A stretch of DNA of 64,000 bases from Pristionchus mayeri. Lineage: Eukaryota; Nematoda; Chromadorea; Rhabditida; Neodiplogasteridae. Each line of letters starts with the position of its first letter. The stretch's first letter is position 1. The notes below the pieces were generated by a model that saw nothing but the letters and a program-made list of their open reading frames with translations, did no database searches and was not told the origin of the DNA. Below are positions 34,965-46,480 of this stretch, piece by piece. Location of the stretch: the NCBI GenBank assembly GCA_036245805.1, contig BTRK01000001.1:9858001-9922000 (forward strand), written 5' to 3'. Both the position numbers and the translations under genes were made by a program.

Positions 34965-35381
34965 AGATGTCCTCTATGAGAAAGGAGCAGGTGAGTAATG
35001 TAGGAGTGATGTGTGGTAGAAGATAGTTATGATATCGATTTGCCAATTGATGTCTCTGAAGGCATGCATGACTATATGGTTCGGAACGACGCGACCCTTT
35101 GATTTATTGCAGGGTAGGATTTTGTTCGATCAGTGTTTCACGGACGTTTATTTTGTTCGATCAGTGTTTCACGGACGTTTACTCATCACAAATAAAAGGA
35201 AATGATGAACCACTGATCCAACAAAATCCTACCCTGCAATAAATCAAAGAGTCGCGTCGTTCCGAACCATATAGTCATGGATGCCTTCACAAACATCAAT
35301 TGGCAAATCGATATCATAACTACCTTCTACCACACTTCACTCCTACATTACTCACCTGCCCCTTTCTCATAGAGGACATCT
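34965..35381. mobile_element. Foldback element H
   Basis: Arms start AGATGTCCTCTATGAGAAAG and end with the inverse; the middle includes two tandem 31-bp copies (35120-35150, 35151-35181) with GATCAGTGTTTCACGGACG. Only one copy has a partner in the other arm, so the duplication came later. A solo-LTR-like element begins at the next base. Confidence 0.8.
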
Positions 35382-36109
35382 TGTAGGAAAATCTATTGCT
35401 AGATTCCCTTTTTATGGTATGCAATGGACAAGGTGTGATAATAAAAGCAATTTATTTACTTTGATTTACAGGGGAAACACGAAAGGAATGGGTAGATCAC
35501 GAGAAGGGAATAGGGTTGTTGTGATGCTATTGATTGGCTAGGAAGTGATGAAAGGGAAGTACCTTCAGTTGAAGCTACTTGAGTCCCTGGACGGATGAGT
35601 GGGCTGGAGTGTGTCCCAGGATGGGGTTGTGTTGAGAGTTGAGTCCCTTGACGGAAGAGTGGACTGAGTTGAGTCCCTGTATAGTGAGGGAATGATAAGA
35701 TGGTGACAAAGTGAAAGGCGACGAAAAGTGAGTGAAAATGCGATGAGAATAGCCCGCAAACGGTGTGCTCGGCTAATGAGTGAACACTAGGCAAGTGGGC
35801 CTAGCAATGCGATGAAATGAATAAAGAAAAGTGGAAGAAAAGGCGACGTGAACGTGGAGAGGCTTCTTCAACGTTAAAAAGCATCCGCGGCTCGGAAAAA
35901 ATAGGCGACGGCCGGCTGACCGTACTCCCCATTTTCCATATGAGACCTGCTATAACGGAGGGAGATTTGAATGATAATACGGTAGAAGTAAGCGAAGGGA
36001 AACTGATTGATGACTGATTTTATTTATAATTGAATTATTAAAATTGATTTATTTATTGATTATTGAATATAATTGAATGAATTGAAAGTAGCGAAGATAT
36101 TTCGCTACA
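35382..36109. mobile_element. Solo-LTR-like element, copy 2
   Basis: TGTAGGAAAAT...TTCGCTACA, homologous over most of its length to 5674-6246 with an extra block carrying TGAGTCCC-type repeats near 35580-35680. No 5-bp duplication is visible. It is wedged between foldback H and a truncated foldback end, so flanking rearrangement is likely. Confidence 0.65.
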
Positions 36110-36166
36110 CAATTGTTCCCGGTGGATAGATTTTTCCTCCACTGACTCATGATACATGTGATATAA
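36110..36166. repeat. Truncated end of the foldback B/C family
   Basis: AATTGTTCCCGG...CCTCCACTGACTCATGATAC then ATGTGATATA matches the right ends of elements B and C. The rest of the element is missing, probably removed or displaced by the adjacent LTR. Confidence 0.65.
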
Positions 36167-36373
36167 AAACCACGATTCTCACCTGAAGTGAATTCTCATT
36201 CGTCGTTTTCTTCCTCGCAATGGTCGTCGCTGACGCAAAATCCTCCCTTGCAACACAACCGACGGCGCCCCTACGGTGAGGAATTTAGTGGCTCTGAGAT
36301 TTATCGAGGATGACGATGATTATTGTTTGTTTAGAAAACTGAACACTCCAATATCATTTACAAATGAATCTGA

Positions 36374-36396
36374 AATTATGGATCTGCTGAAACCTT
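36374..36396 (-). promoter_or_regulatory. GTTTCAG/TCCATAATT block
   Basis: On the minus strand, GGTTTCAGCAGATCCATAAT. It faces away from the plus-strand copy at 36913, so the two flank a 0.5 kb interval divergently. Confidence 0.4.
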
Positions 36397-36912
36397 TCTC
36401 ACGCTGTTGGGTATTTCCACATGAAACTTGCTTTCTCTACGCATGATTGGTTACTATTAATATGCGTGATTGCGGGCCTTTGGCGGTGTTCGACTAAGGG
36501 ATTTGGCTATACAGCTTTGTTCTGTAGAAGACAAAAAAAATATACGTGGATGAATTCTAAACGGCGTCTCTGTCATTTCCTCACGTCGGAGCAGCAGACG
36601 CTGCAGATCAGCATAGATGCAGTTATGATGCAGGAAGTGCGGGGAGGACGGGATAAAGTACCTGAAATCCTCATTTATTCTCAAGGAAATGTAAAAGATA
36701 ACAGCGAGTGCAAAGGATGAAAAATCCAGGTCAGAGGTGAAGTGTAATATCGGGAATTTAAAATTGCATTTATAAGCCTCATAAAAATGCTCTTTGATCA
36801 AATTTCGCAATATAAAGTTCTGAATGAGATCCTTCAGGCGTCCTTCGCGGCTAATCTTGCGCTTCTTTAGCTGAAATTAAATTTTCTTGCAGAAATATTC
36901 AATAGGCTGAAT

Positions 36913-36940
36913 GAGGTTTCAGCGGCTCCATAAATAATGG
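36913..36940 (+). promoter_or_regulatory. GTTTCAG/TCCATAAAT block
   Basis: GAGGTTTCAGCGGCTCCATA then AATAATGG. A 13-G run and CTGCAGCTAC lie about 115-150 bp downstream. Confidence 0.4.
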
Positions 36941-37053
36941 TTATGTTTTGACAAGTGATATTTGTCATCTCTCGTATTAAAAAAAATGTGCATGCCCACT
37001 GCTCTCATTTCGTGACGCTCGCAATCTCATTGCATGGATGTGGTTTCGGTGCA

Positions 37054-37066
37054 GGGGGGGGGGGGG
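37054..37066 (+). repeat. G tract (13 G)
   Basis: Uninterrupted run of 13 G, followed by ATTCTGCAGCTACAGTAGCG. Confidence 0.95.
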
Positions 37067-40000
37067 ATTCTGCAGCTACAGTAGCGGCTACCAAGATCGA
37101 GTGATCGATTACATATTACATTGGCATTGCAGTGTCATTTGAAAAACATCTTCTCATTTTCAAATAAAAAAACATTTTTTTTCTGAACTTGAAGCACGCG
37201 TAATATGCTACTGATATGAGGCTGGTCGTCTAAGAATCGGACAATCGTTTGTAGAGGCTGGCACAGTGAAATTTCAAAAACTTATCTTATCACTACAATA
37301 ACCACTGTACGACTACGTGGAAACGCAACTTTTCCAAGGCTTTATTTTTATTTTGTGCTTCCTGTGTCGGGCTCTTCTATCGAATGAAATTGCTTCCCCT
37401 GATGAAGGAGCCCGCAATCTACTGGCCAGTTTCAAACGATTCAAAATCACATTAAGAAGCAGAAAGCTTTTTATAATAAATGTTTAGTTGTTCTCAATCA
37501 ACAGTCGTCGAAATCGTCATATCAATATCTTTATTTCATTGGATATGTGAAATTTTAGACATTCTTGGACGATTAAAAATATATTTAGTCAGAAGAGAGT
37601 GCCAGTATGAGTGAGGTTACTGCTATGTTATTAGTGCAATTGGATTATGCGAAAACCTCTAAATTGAAACGGTGCCGCTGCATCCTTTGGGACCTTTAAT
37701 TTGACGAAATAAATTTTTGGAACCTCTAAATTGATTTGGAACTTCTAATTTGACGAGCTATTTTTGGAACCTCTAAATTGATTTGAACCTCTAATTTTTT
37801 TGGAACCTCTAAACTGAGACAGAGCCAATATCCGTGCTGGCATTTTCTGAATGAATTTGATCTGTCGTCGGTATTTTAGAAAAAAAATAAAAAACCACTC
37901 ATCTCACCTGCAGTAAACGTGCTGTCGTGCACTCTCTGATCGTCCTCTTCACTCATCGACGCAATCGTCTTCCTTGCTCAGTGGTCGATGATGCTGCAAT
38001 AAACAATCAAAACTTAGCAATAAATATATTATAGAGGAGCGACTGTCTCTAATGTATCACTGTTTCAGTTCTCAAACTCGTAAAAGAGATACGCTTAGCG
38101 GGTCCCGTGCGTCAACTCTCGCAAAAAGCTGCTCTCGAAATGCATCCATTCCTCTTAATCTGACTCCGCAATTCTGACGCATCTTTTATTTCTGTAGTAG
38201 TGCTACAACATTGAATGAGTATCGCTATATGCGTGAGGGAACGCCCAGGACACCCATGTAATGTACTAATGCTAAAATTTTAGCATTAAAAAAAAAGATT
38301 TTATGGATCATCAATATTCATCAATTATTGGATGACTCATGAATCGCTCAAATATCTACTATCCGTGAAACATGCGTTTCCCTGTCGAATAATGTTTCCA
38401 GCTGATGTTGCAGCTGGGCTGGTCATTAAGGCCGATGCAGGAACAGAATAGGTGAGAGCTGAGGCTGCTTAAAATATCGCGAACACTGCAATGCAACACG
38501 TTCAGACAATTGAACATTTTAACAATTTACGATCGAATTCGTGTTTCACACATGTTATTTGCGATAATTCAATGAAAAACGCTACTGAATTATTCTTTCC
38601 CAATTGACACAAATACAACAATCTTATGAGACGCCAGAATCAACTATCTTGACAATCAATCACCTTCGTCGTTCACACGCTGAATCGCCCGCACCCTTTG
38701 CTGTTCCTGTGGATTAAAGAACGACAGAGACGGAACCCCTGTTCGGTGTTTGAATTTTTTTTGATTCTGCTAGCCATTAGATTAACGATTGAACGACCAT
38801 CACTCAACTATCAAGCAACAGTGAAATACGCACTTAGTTGGAGTACATTATGTAATTTTAAATAAAAATACCTTGCTGATTTATTATATCATGCATCAAT
38901 TAGCCTGACCTTCATCATTTTTATTCATACGCACTGGTATTTAGTGTAATATTGACGCACAAACCAATTGGGGAGGACAACAAAAAAATAACTAGGCAGG
39001 GTTAGCGGAAAAACATGGAGAATAATTTGGGTCTATTGCACGAGACATAGCGGGAAGGCAACATGATGAAGTTACAAGAAACTCGTTTTGCTTAGCGTCT
39101 CCGTCGGCTGCTTTCATCCTAAATCGAATAAGATTAAAAGAACCCGCTGAATTCCCGCTGTTCCTCCTATATACAAATGAACTGCCCCCCCACTGAACAA
39201 TTCTTGCCATTGTTATGGTACGTCATAAATTAAACACATTCCCGTATTTTACTCCATCAGTTTCTCGCACCGAATGGGATTTAGTGACTGCCAAACCTCT
39301 GATCTATTGGTGCACCAATTTCTTTTTTAATTTCAAAACAATGTGAAACACCGAAAATACGACTTACTTTAATTCGCATTCCCTTAATTCTAGTCGTACT
39401 ACAACATTATATGGACTGGCGGCGAGAGCACTATTGGCAATTCTCTCCCAACACATGACTATCTTAATCATCACTGAATCTCTCCTCACCTGCAGTATCT
39501 ACTGCTACTGTGGCGAAGAATGCACGAACAAGCACACTCTGCAGAGAAATATAGTTATTATTAAAAGATTCTCGTTTTCACTTCTTCACAAGTATAAATC
39601 ATTTCATATAATACTCCAAAGGCTCCCTCGTCACGTCGGCATGCACAGCCTTACAAATTTTAAGTTATTGTTTTATTACAGGACTCAATCAGTGATCGTT
39701 TCCTCGCGAGAGTAGCCATATTTGGCAGAACAATGAAACAGAGAAAATCTGGGAGGAGGACAAATTGGAATAGCCGAAGAGGGAATATTAATAGGCAAGG
39801 GTAACTCACGCGATTTGTTTTCAATATTTTAAAAGGAAAGTGATTATAACAAACTTCAGTGAACGTTCTCGCTTTTCCGTCTTCTCATTCGTATTTCCTT
39901 CTAAATTATATTTTTTGCATATAATACTCCAAGCGCATCTTCATGTCTGGAATGTATTGCCTTGTAAATTACAAATTTTTGTTTTACTGCTATTCGAAGT

Positions 40001-40983
40001 CGAAAATTGATCGCTTCCTCATAAAGTACCCACATTTAGCAGGACAATGAAACACATAAAGCCTCGTAAAAGTAAACAAGTGCATGTAATAAATAAATTG
40101 GGAATCGCTCGAAGCAAAGGAAACGCGATTAATTTTTTGTCCTTTTAAATTTAAAAGTTGATCCACAAGTGTCAACCAAACAATTTCACATCCATGAACA
40201 GACCAATAAGTTCCGACACTGATTACTGTGAGGAAGTCCATTCATATGACTTTGCTGAGACGGGAAATCTTCAGGCGCCCTTTAATTTTTTTGCAACGAA
40301 AAGTCCAACAGCATCTATGTAATTGACCAGTAGTGTACAAATGAGGAAATAACGCGTGTGTTACAGTAAAGAACGTATAATTACGGTTGATCACTTTTGT
40401 CATTGTCTTTAATTGCTGTTGCAATCAGTATAAAAACAAGGAATGTAACAAAACTGGTGTGGTATTCGAAAAAAAATGATATAACGGCCACATGAATTTT
40501 ACGTTTCAAGCTCAAAATATACCACGGGTTTTTCTGGGATAGCCAATGTGAATCACACCTCTCGGCTAGAACAGTAATTCGGCTCGCCGTAGTACATTAT
40601 CACATCAGCTGTATATATACATATATTCGCCGTTTGGTTGAATGTACCATTTTGAGAGGGGGTGTATATCAGTCTGGAGAAAAACAAGCACGCTTTTGAC
40701 TAAGAGTAAAGTTTTTCATGAAACATGAAGTGGATAGCCGTAATCAACTTCGAATTCTATCTAGAGAACCTTATTCGCATAATTCTATCGCTTTCCTAAA
40801 TCGCAAAAACTTGTTTTCGACATAACTACGTCTGGCGCCAAACAAGGCTTTCGGTGCAAAATGGGTGTGCCCGTCGTTTTCAGCACATTTGATTTTCCCA
40901 AAGCAAAAACTTCTAGAGAATTGACATTTCAGCTTTGCCAAATCCGTCCGAATCTGCTTGATTATTAGGCAAACAGGCTCATA

Positions 40984-41450
40984 TACAGTAGATGCTAATC
41001 GCCTTGCCCATATGCGGATTCCGCGGATCGATTTTGCGGGAAACATGCAATTTTTCACCATTCGATTTGTTTTCATTTTCAAATTCTCCATAAAATTTCG
41101 CATCGGATGGAATATACATTCATATTTTTTTTTACAAATACATAAAGCGATATTTTGAATACTGAAATGAAACCTACCGTAATCTCAGTTGCGAAAGCGA
41201 CTGGCAAAGTGATATCGCAAACTGTGATTACGGTATGTTGAAGCATTGTCACATTCAAAATATAGATTTTTTTATGTTTAAAAATATTAATGAATCGTTC
41301 ATCCGATGCGAAATTTTATGAAGAATTTGAAAATCAAAAAAAAATGAATGGTGAACAATTTCATGCTTCCCGCAAAATCGATCCGTGGAAGCAGCGGCCC
41401 GCCAAAAAAAGAAATCCGCTTATGGGCAAGGCGATTAGCATGTACTGTAA
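40984..41450. mobile_element. Foldback element I
   Basis: Left arm TACAGTAGATGCTAATCGCC and right arm ending GGCGATTAGCATGTACTGTA, symmetric about 41217. Sequence left of it (40800-40980) resembles the arms at 44393-45000, so it may be part of a larger broken foldback. Confidence 0.75.
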
Positions 41451-41516
41451 CTATGCACATTCTCGTTCACGTTCAGTGGTACTCGCTATCCCATTGCATA
41501 GTGTGACCATTCGCGC

Positions 41517-41528
41517 GGGGGGGGGGGG
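41517..41528 (+). repeat. G tract (12 G)
   Basis: Run of 12 G followed by AGTTTTTGCAACAGCGGC, the same downstream words as in the unit copies near 44150 and 63420. Confidence 0.95.
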
Positions 41529-42001
41529 AGTTTTTGCAACAGCGGCTGAGAGGGATCACTGAGAGGGAAGGACGCTAAGTGAGAACGACGATGAGATGCG
41601 TTCGCTCATGTACATTTAATGCAGGTCATAAGAGCAGGTTTATATTTACAATAGCAATGTCGCATCTCAACAATGCTGTTATGCTGTAGATGTCGCAGAT
41701 GAGAGAAATGTGTGATGATTATCGAAAACGAGATATAAACACTCCATCTATTTTTAAATAACGTGAAATAATTTTAGTTTCGGATGTCTGCTCCACAGCG
41801 TGTCAGACCAGACAATCTGGCGGCGGAGAACAATTTTCGCACTCTCGATTGTACTATAGCGAAGTGATTTAACTGAGTAAATATATTCGGTGAAACATAT
41901 TCCACCTCGCAGGTTGCAGAGCAAAATAAAGCGAAATAATTAATACATCTTGTGAAACTCATTTTGAAACAGCTATTTCAAAATTTAATACATGACAATT
42001 T

Positions 42002-42293
42002 TCAAATGAGAACTAGTCTACGCACAATATCGGCAGACCCCACTTCTGGGGTGTTTTCTGAATCCTCATGAAGAGCTCCACAATTGCAACAGACAGATTT
42101 TTTATATTGGTTTTAGTATTCGAGTTATCATGAAAAATGCACTTTTTGTTGCACGTTTACAGCCGTTTTTCGAATACTAAAAACAATATCAAAAATCTGT
42201 CTGTTGCAGTTGTAGAGCTGATCATGACGATTCAGAAAACACCCCAGAAGTGGGGTCGGCCGATATTGTGCTCAGACTAGTTCTCATTTAAAG
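42002..42293. mobile_element. Foldback element J, nested
   Basis: AAATGAGAACTAGTCTACGC at the left and GACTAGTTCTCATTT at the right, arms of about 125 bp around a loop of about 40 bp. It is inserted inside the hAT-like element 41795-42592. Confidence 0.85.
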
Positions 42294-42370
42294 CGGAAAA
42301 TATAACAATAAGATATATTGTCGTTTCATGGAGCTAGGGAGCGAGATAAAAATTCCAAAATTTAACAGAA

Positions 42371-42466
42371 TGCCCTATTGCTGGTAACACTTTCTTAGTC
42401 ACATTATTAAATTTTCCCCTGCCCTATTGCTGGTAACACTTTCTTAGTCACATTATTAAATTTTAA
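42371..42466 (+). repeat. 49-bp direct tandem duplication
   Basis: TGCCCTATTGCTGGTAACAC...AAATTTT occurs twice with no difference over at least 45 bases. Confidence 0.9.
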
Positions 42467-42598
42467 TTTTCTAATTAAATTATGGAGTATGTTTCAACCA
42501 CTTTCTCTACCACTTCACCGCTCAGCGAAGATGAATGAAGAGAAATGGTCCGCCGCGGGAACAAAGGAATTTGTCTGGTCTGACACGCTGTATGCTCC

Positions 42599-44392
42599 GA
42601 AAAGGGCCAAGGAGTAGGTGTTTTAGTGTGGAAAATAATCGCAGGCTGGTCGATGTTTCAGAAACTTTATATTATAATTTGGATATTTTGAGGCGATAGT
42701 GTAATACAAATAATTATCCAAACATTCTATTTCTTCGCTCATCTCAACAATGCTGTTATGCTGTCAATCATGGTGGGAAATAAAGGGATGCAAGCACCGA
42801 GGTAAGGGGGATGAGGAAGCTCCCCCTTTACCTTTTACTCGTGCCACAGCCATCGTAAACGCTGGCGCAATAGCTCCAGCAACAAGTCTGCACATTGCGG
42901 AAGGAGGAATGGGGTGAGTATAGGACTAATCCACAATACTTCGCTTGATTCATCAACATATAGAAGAACTATCATTATCATCTATCCTTCATTGAGCATT
43001 ATTTAGTATTTGCGTATTATTGTATTACTAGCCCGTTGTGCCCCGCCTCCGGCGGTGGCTCCCGTGCTAGCGGGATAGGTTTCGCCATCACTCGTTTCGA
43101 AACTTGTTGACGCGCGACCTCTCTCCCTCCACATTTCGCAATCCGGGCAGACAGACACAGCGATTGGATAATTCAAGTGCAGTGAATATTCCTGCTGCAT
43201 CGACTGTGAGGTTGCAGTAGAGGAACGACGTGCGAGATCGTTGATTTTAACATGAGCAATCAGATTTTTTTTTTTAATTTTCCTGTGAACATTTCCGCTT
43301 CAGCGCTACTTTTTGTTATCTGGCATACACTGGATAGCGATTCGTTCCGTGTAGACTGTTCAAACAATTAATATTGACTATCATTGTTCAATATGGGTGA
43401 ATATGGCTGAAAGGGTTGCTCTGGGAAAAATAGTGGTAAGCGTCTGGGCAGATACAGCTCAATTAGAAATCCATGATTTGAACGCTTACGAAGGTGGTTT
43501 TGTGATGAAGCTAAAAATAGGTTGTTAGACGTTTCAGCATTGTGATTGATACGGCAGAATGATGTATGGGACAATGCGTACTCCGTCCGCTTCTTAAAAA
43601 ATAACATTTAGAACGTCCATCTGTCAAAATATAATATGAAATATTGATTATTCAGCATCCGTAAATAAATGAGTGTCTCTACCGTGCTCAGATGGACAAA
43701 GAAGTCTAATTTAGAGCACAAATGGCAACTTCCCTCCACTTCGCCTACCAATTTGGCACTTCGCGATTGATATAGCCCTTCATATTTGCTAGAGGAGCTT
43801 CATCAGCGGTGTGCTAGCAATCGAAAATTAAAACCACTCATTTCACTTTCAGTGAATGTGTAGTCGGGTACATCATCCTCACCATCCATACTAGTTGTCC
43901 TTCTGTTTCCCTTTAAGTAAAATTGCTGATTACTGTAGCCGGGAAATAGAACTGCTCATAAAGTTCGAAGGAATGGAATGAATGCAAACAATGATGCAGG
44001 TATGGGAATATACGGAAAGTTTATGAATTAGTATTAAAATTATTATTTTTCAATACTAATGGATGACGTTCAATACTAATGGATGACGCACAACAGCTCT
44101 TTCATGTGGAATAAATGGGACGAGAGATCAGCGGGTTCCTTGATGAGTGTTGGGGGAGTTTTTGCACGTGTGCAGAAAGACGATTATTCGCCTCCTTAAT
44201 TTAACACGCGCTAGATGGGAAGAGTGTGATATTATTTGAAATCAAGGGAATGATACACCTTTTAATTTTCATGTAGGCACTCCACTTTTTCACCCAAACT
44301 GCCTCATTATAGCGAACAGAGAGACAATTTCTACGTGTATTCAGATAAAAATAAAATATGATAAAAATAAAATATGTCCTTTCTCCCCGTGT
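42599..44392. other. Unit-array sequence, no gene
   Basis: No gene supported. Contains an ACTAGC-type fragment (43027-43168), GTTTCAG cores near 42653 and 43528, a TC-rich unit piece at 43836-43910 and GGGGGAGTTTTTGCACG near 44152. Confidence 0.5.
43027..43168. repeat. ACTAGC-type short element
   Basis: ACTAGCCCGTTGTGCCCCGC followed by CTCCGGCGG and GTGCTAGCGG, ending CCGGGCAGACAGACACAG. Same layout as 2983-3249 and the ends of 29018-31211. Confidence 0.55.
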
Positions 44393-45005
44393 ACGTCCAA
44401 TGTGAGGCCGTTTGCGTAAGAATCGAGCAGATCTGAAGAGGTCTTGCACAGCAAAAATTTCCAATTGTCTGATTTCCTGGGTTTTGGGGTTGTCAAACGA
44501 GCTGAAAAGGATGGTGTATTTTACACGAGGATGCCCCGTTGGCTCCAAATGACTTTGCGATGAAATCAGATTTCTTTATATATCTCGTACACCAATTGTG
44601 CTAAAATTAACAGAAAATGTTTCCCGGTGCAAAGTAAGACGGTGACTAGGCCTGTCTAATCCAATTGTCATAATTTTCAAAAATATATCTTTTTAAATAA
44701 GCTAAATAATTAACATTACATCGAAGTAAAAATAGAGTTTCAAGAAATACAGAGAACTGACCGTCGTGATGAGAGGATTCCAAATCTGTATTTTCAGCCA
44801 ATTTCCGCATAGACATTTGGCGAAAACATTAATAAAGTCAAGCTTTTTTGCAAGAAAAGCGCATATTGACGCTCTTCCCATCACGTTTGACAAACCCAAA
44901 GCACATGAAATCAGAAAATTGAAAATTTTTCCTGTGCCAGCCTCTGATCGATTCTTAGGCAAACGGCCTTATACATTGTACGGATACAGTGTATTACGGA
45001 AGGGA
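44393..45005. repeat. Inverted repeat, diverged
   Basis: 44393-44515 pairs with about 44885-45000 (words such as GAGGCCGTTTGCGTAAGAAT at the left against the inverse of ATTCTTAGGCAAACGGCC). Relatives of these arms occur at 40800-40980. Confidence 0.65.
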
Positions 45006-45059
45006 ATTTGAGAAAATGACATTGGTTGGTGGATTGAAATTGAATATTTTTCTTAAGAG

Positions 45060-46480
45060 ACCGTCCACGAGAAAACGGAAAAGGGTCACGGTTGGTGTAT
45101 TTCATCCATGCTTTTTTCCTGAAGTAAGTGACCAAAGTTAGGAATGCAGGCACCGTTGGCTAAGGTCTGGAGTCGCTTTTGAAAAATATACCGTAACCCC
45201 TCATTTTTTGGGGCGAAAAAAAATTTTCCCGAAAAGTTTCGTTTTAATAGTATTTTCTCACGTAGATAACGAATTTCCATATGAAAATGGATAGCAATGA
45301 GATAGAAACAAGTTAGAGCCAAAAAATCGATTTTCGCGATCCAAAATCCCAGATAAACGGTCATAACTTTCTTTAAAAAATAATACTTTGGGTGATTAGC
45401 ATTTTTAGAAAGTTCATCATATAATACATCTATGAGAATTTTTGCAGAATTTTAAAAAGTCCTATTTAGGCTCAAATTTCGGTCCGAACTTTACGGTATG
45501 GCTAAAATTCGTGAAAATGTCTTGATATTTTCGAACGTAGATATTGTTTCCAGCCTCAAATCACCTTCAAATTTGGAATATAAGTATTTCTAGATCATAT
45601 AAACATGTCCGTATGCAAAAATTGCCAAAATCGAACATTTTTAAAATTTCGATTTTTCGGTCAAACCGTTCGAAAAATCGAAATTAAAATCGAAAATTCT
45701 GCAAAAATGCTCATAGATGTATTATATGATAAACTTTCGAAAAATACTAATCACCCAAAGTATTATTTTTTTAAAGAAAGATATGGCCGTTTATGTGGGA
45801 TTTTGGATCGCGAAAATCGATTTTTTGGCTCTAACTTTTTTTTTATCTCATTTATATCCATTTTCAAATTGGAATTCGTTATCTACGTGAGAAAATACAC
45901 CGGAAAAGCTATTAAAACGAAACTTTTCGGGAAAAAAATTTTCACCCCAAAAAAGAGGGGTTACGGTATCTTTTGCAAAAGCGAATCCAGACCTTAGCCA
46001 ACGGTGCCTGCATTCCTGGGGGAGGGGGTTGACAACTGCACAACGGACAACTGCACAACAAATCGCCGTTGGCTTGCGGTTCGACGTAGCGATTGGGGAG
46101 TTGCTTCATTGTTATCAGTATTTGCTCCCCTATATTTGCATATATAAATCTTATTGGCAGGCGTTCTTGAGTTTCACTACAAATCAACGACCCTGCGGTC
46201 ACGGTTTATGTATTTCCATGACCCCCACGTTGAAACTTATGATCGCCTGGTAACAAGATTTATTTATGCAAGTGTAGGGTAGCACACACTGGTAACAATG
46301 AAGGAACTCCTCAATCGCTACGTCGAACCGCAAGCGAACGGCGATTTGTTGTGCAGTTGTCACCCCCCCTCATTTCTAACTTTGGTCCCTTACTTCAGGA
46401 AAAAAGTATGGATGAAATCCATTTTTTGACCAACCGTGCCCCTGCCCAGGTGTTACGTTCTCTCGTGGACGGTCTCTTAA
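45060..46480. mobile_element. Large foldback element K
   Basis: Arms about 45060-45460 and 45690-46480, the right arm interrupted by element L. Matching words include CGTCCACGAGAAAACG at the left versus CTCGTGGACGGTC at the right, and the CAGGCACCGTTGGCTAAGGT block with its inverse. No coding frame. Part of the family also appears at 680-900. Confidence 0.8.
46027..46372. mobile_element. Foldback element L, nested in K
   Basis: TTGACAACTGCACAAC...AAATCGCCGTTGGCTTGCGG at the left pairs with its near-inverse ending GTTGTGCAGTTGTCA at the right. The flanks are GGGGG-rich on one side and CCCCC-rich on the other. It sits in the right arm of element K, where the left arm has no counterpart. Confidence 0.85.

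Larger units (their letters stand above)
36167..40983. other. Unit-array sequence, no gene
   Basis: No gene supported. Contains GTTTCAG blocks at 36374 and 36913, a 13-G run at 37054-37066, short AACCTCTAAATTG-type tandem motifs at 37655-37815, TGTTTCA cores near 38065, 38350 and 38555, and TC-rich unit pieces near 37905-38000. 39700-40070 contains two diverged copies of one block (GCATATAATACTCCAA, CAATGAAACA). Confidence 0.5.
41795..42592. mobile_element. hAT-like element with a nested foldback
   Basis: Terminal inverted repeats CAGCGTGTCAGACCAGACAA at the left and the inverse at the right, flanked by TGCTCC at 41789-41794 and 42593-42598 (shorter than the expected 8 bp). It contains a foldback at 42002-42293 and a 49-bp tandem duplication at 42371-42466. 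No transposase frame was seen. Confidence 0.7.
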
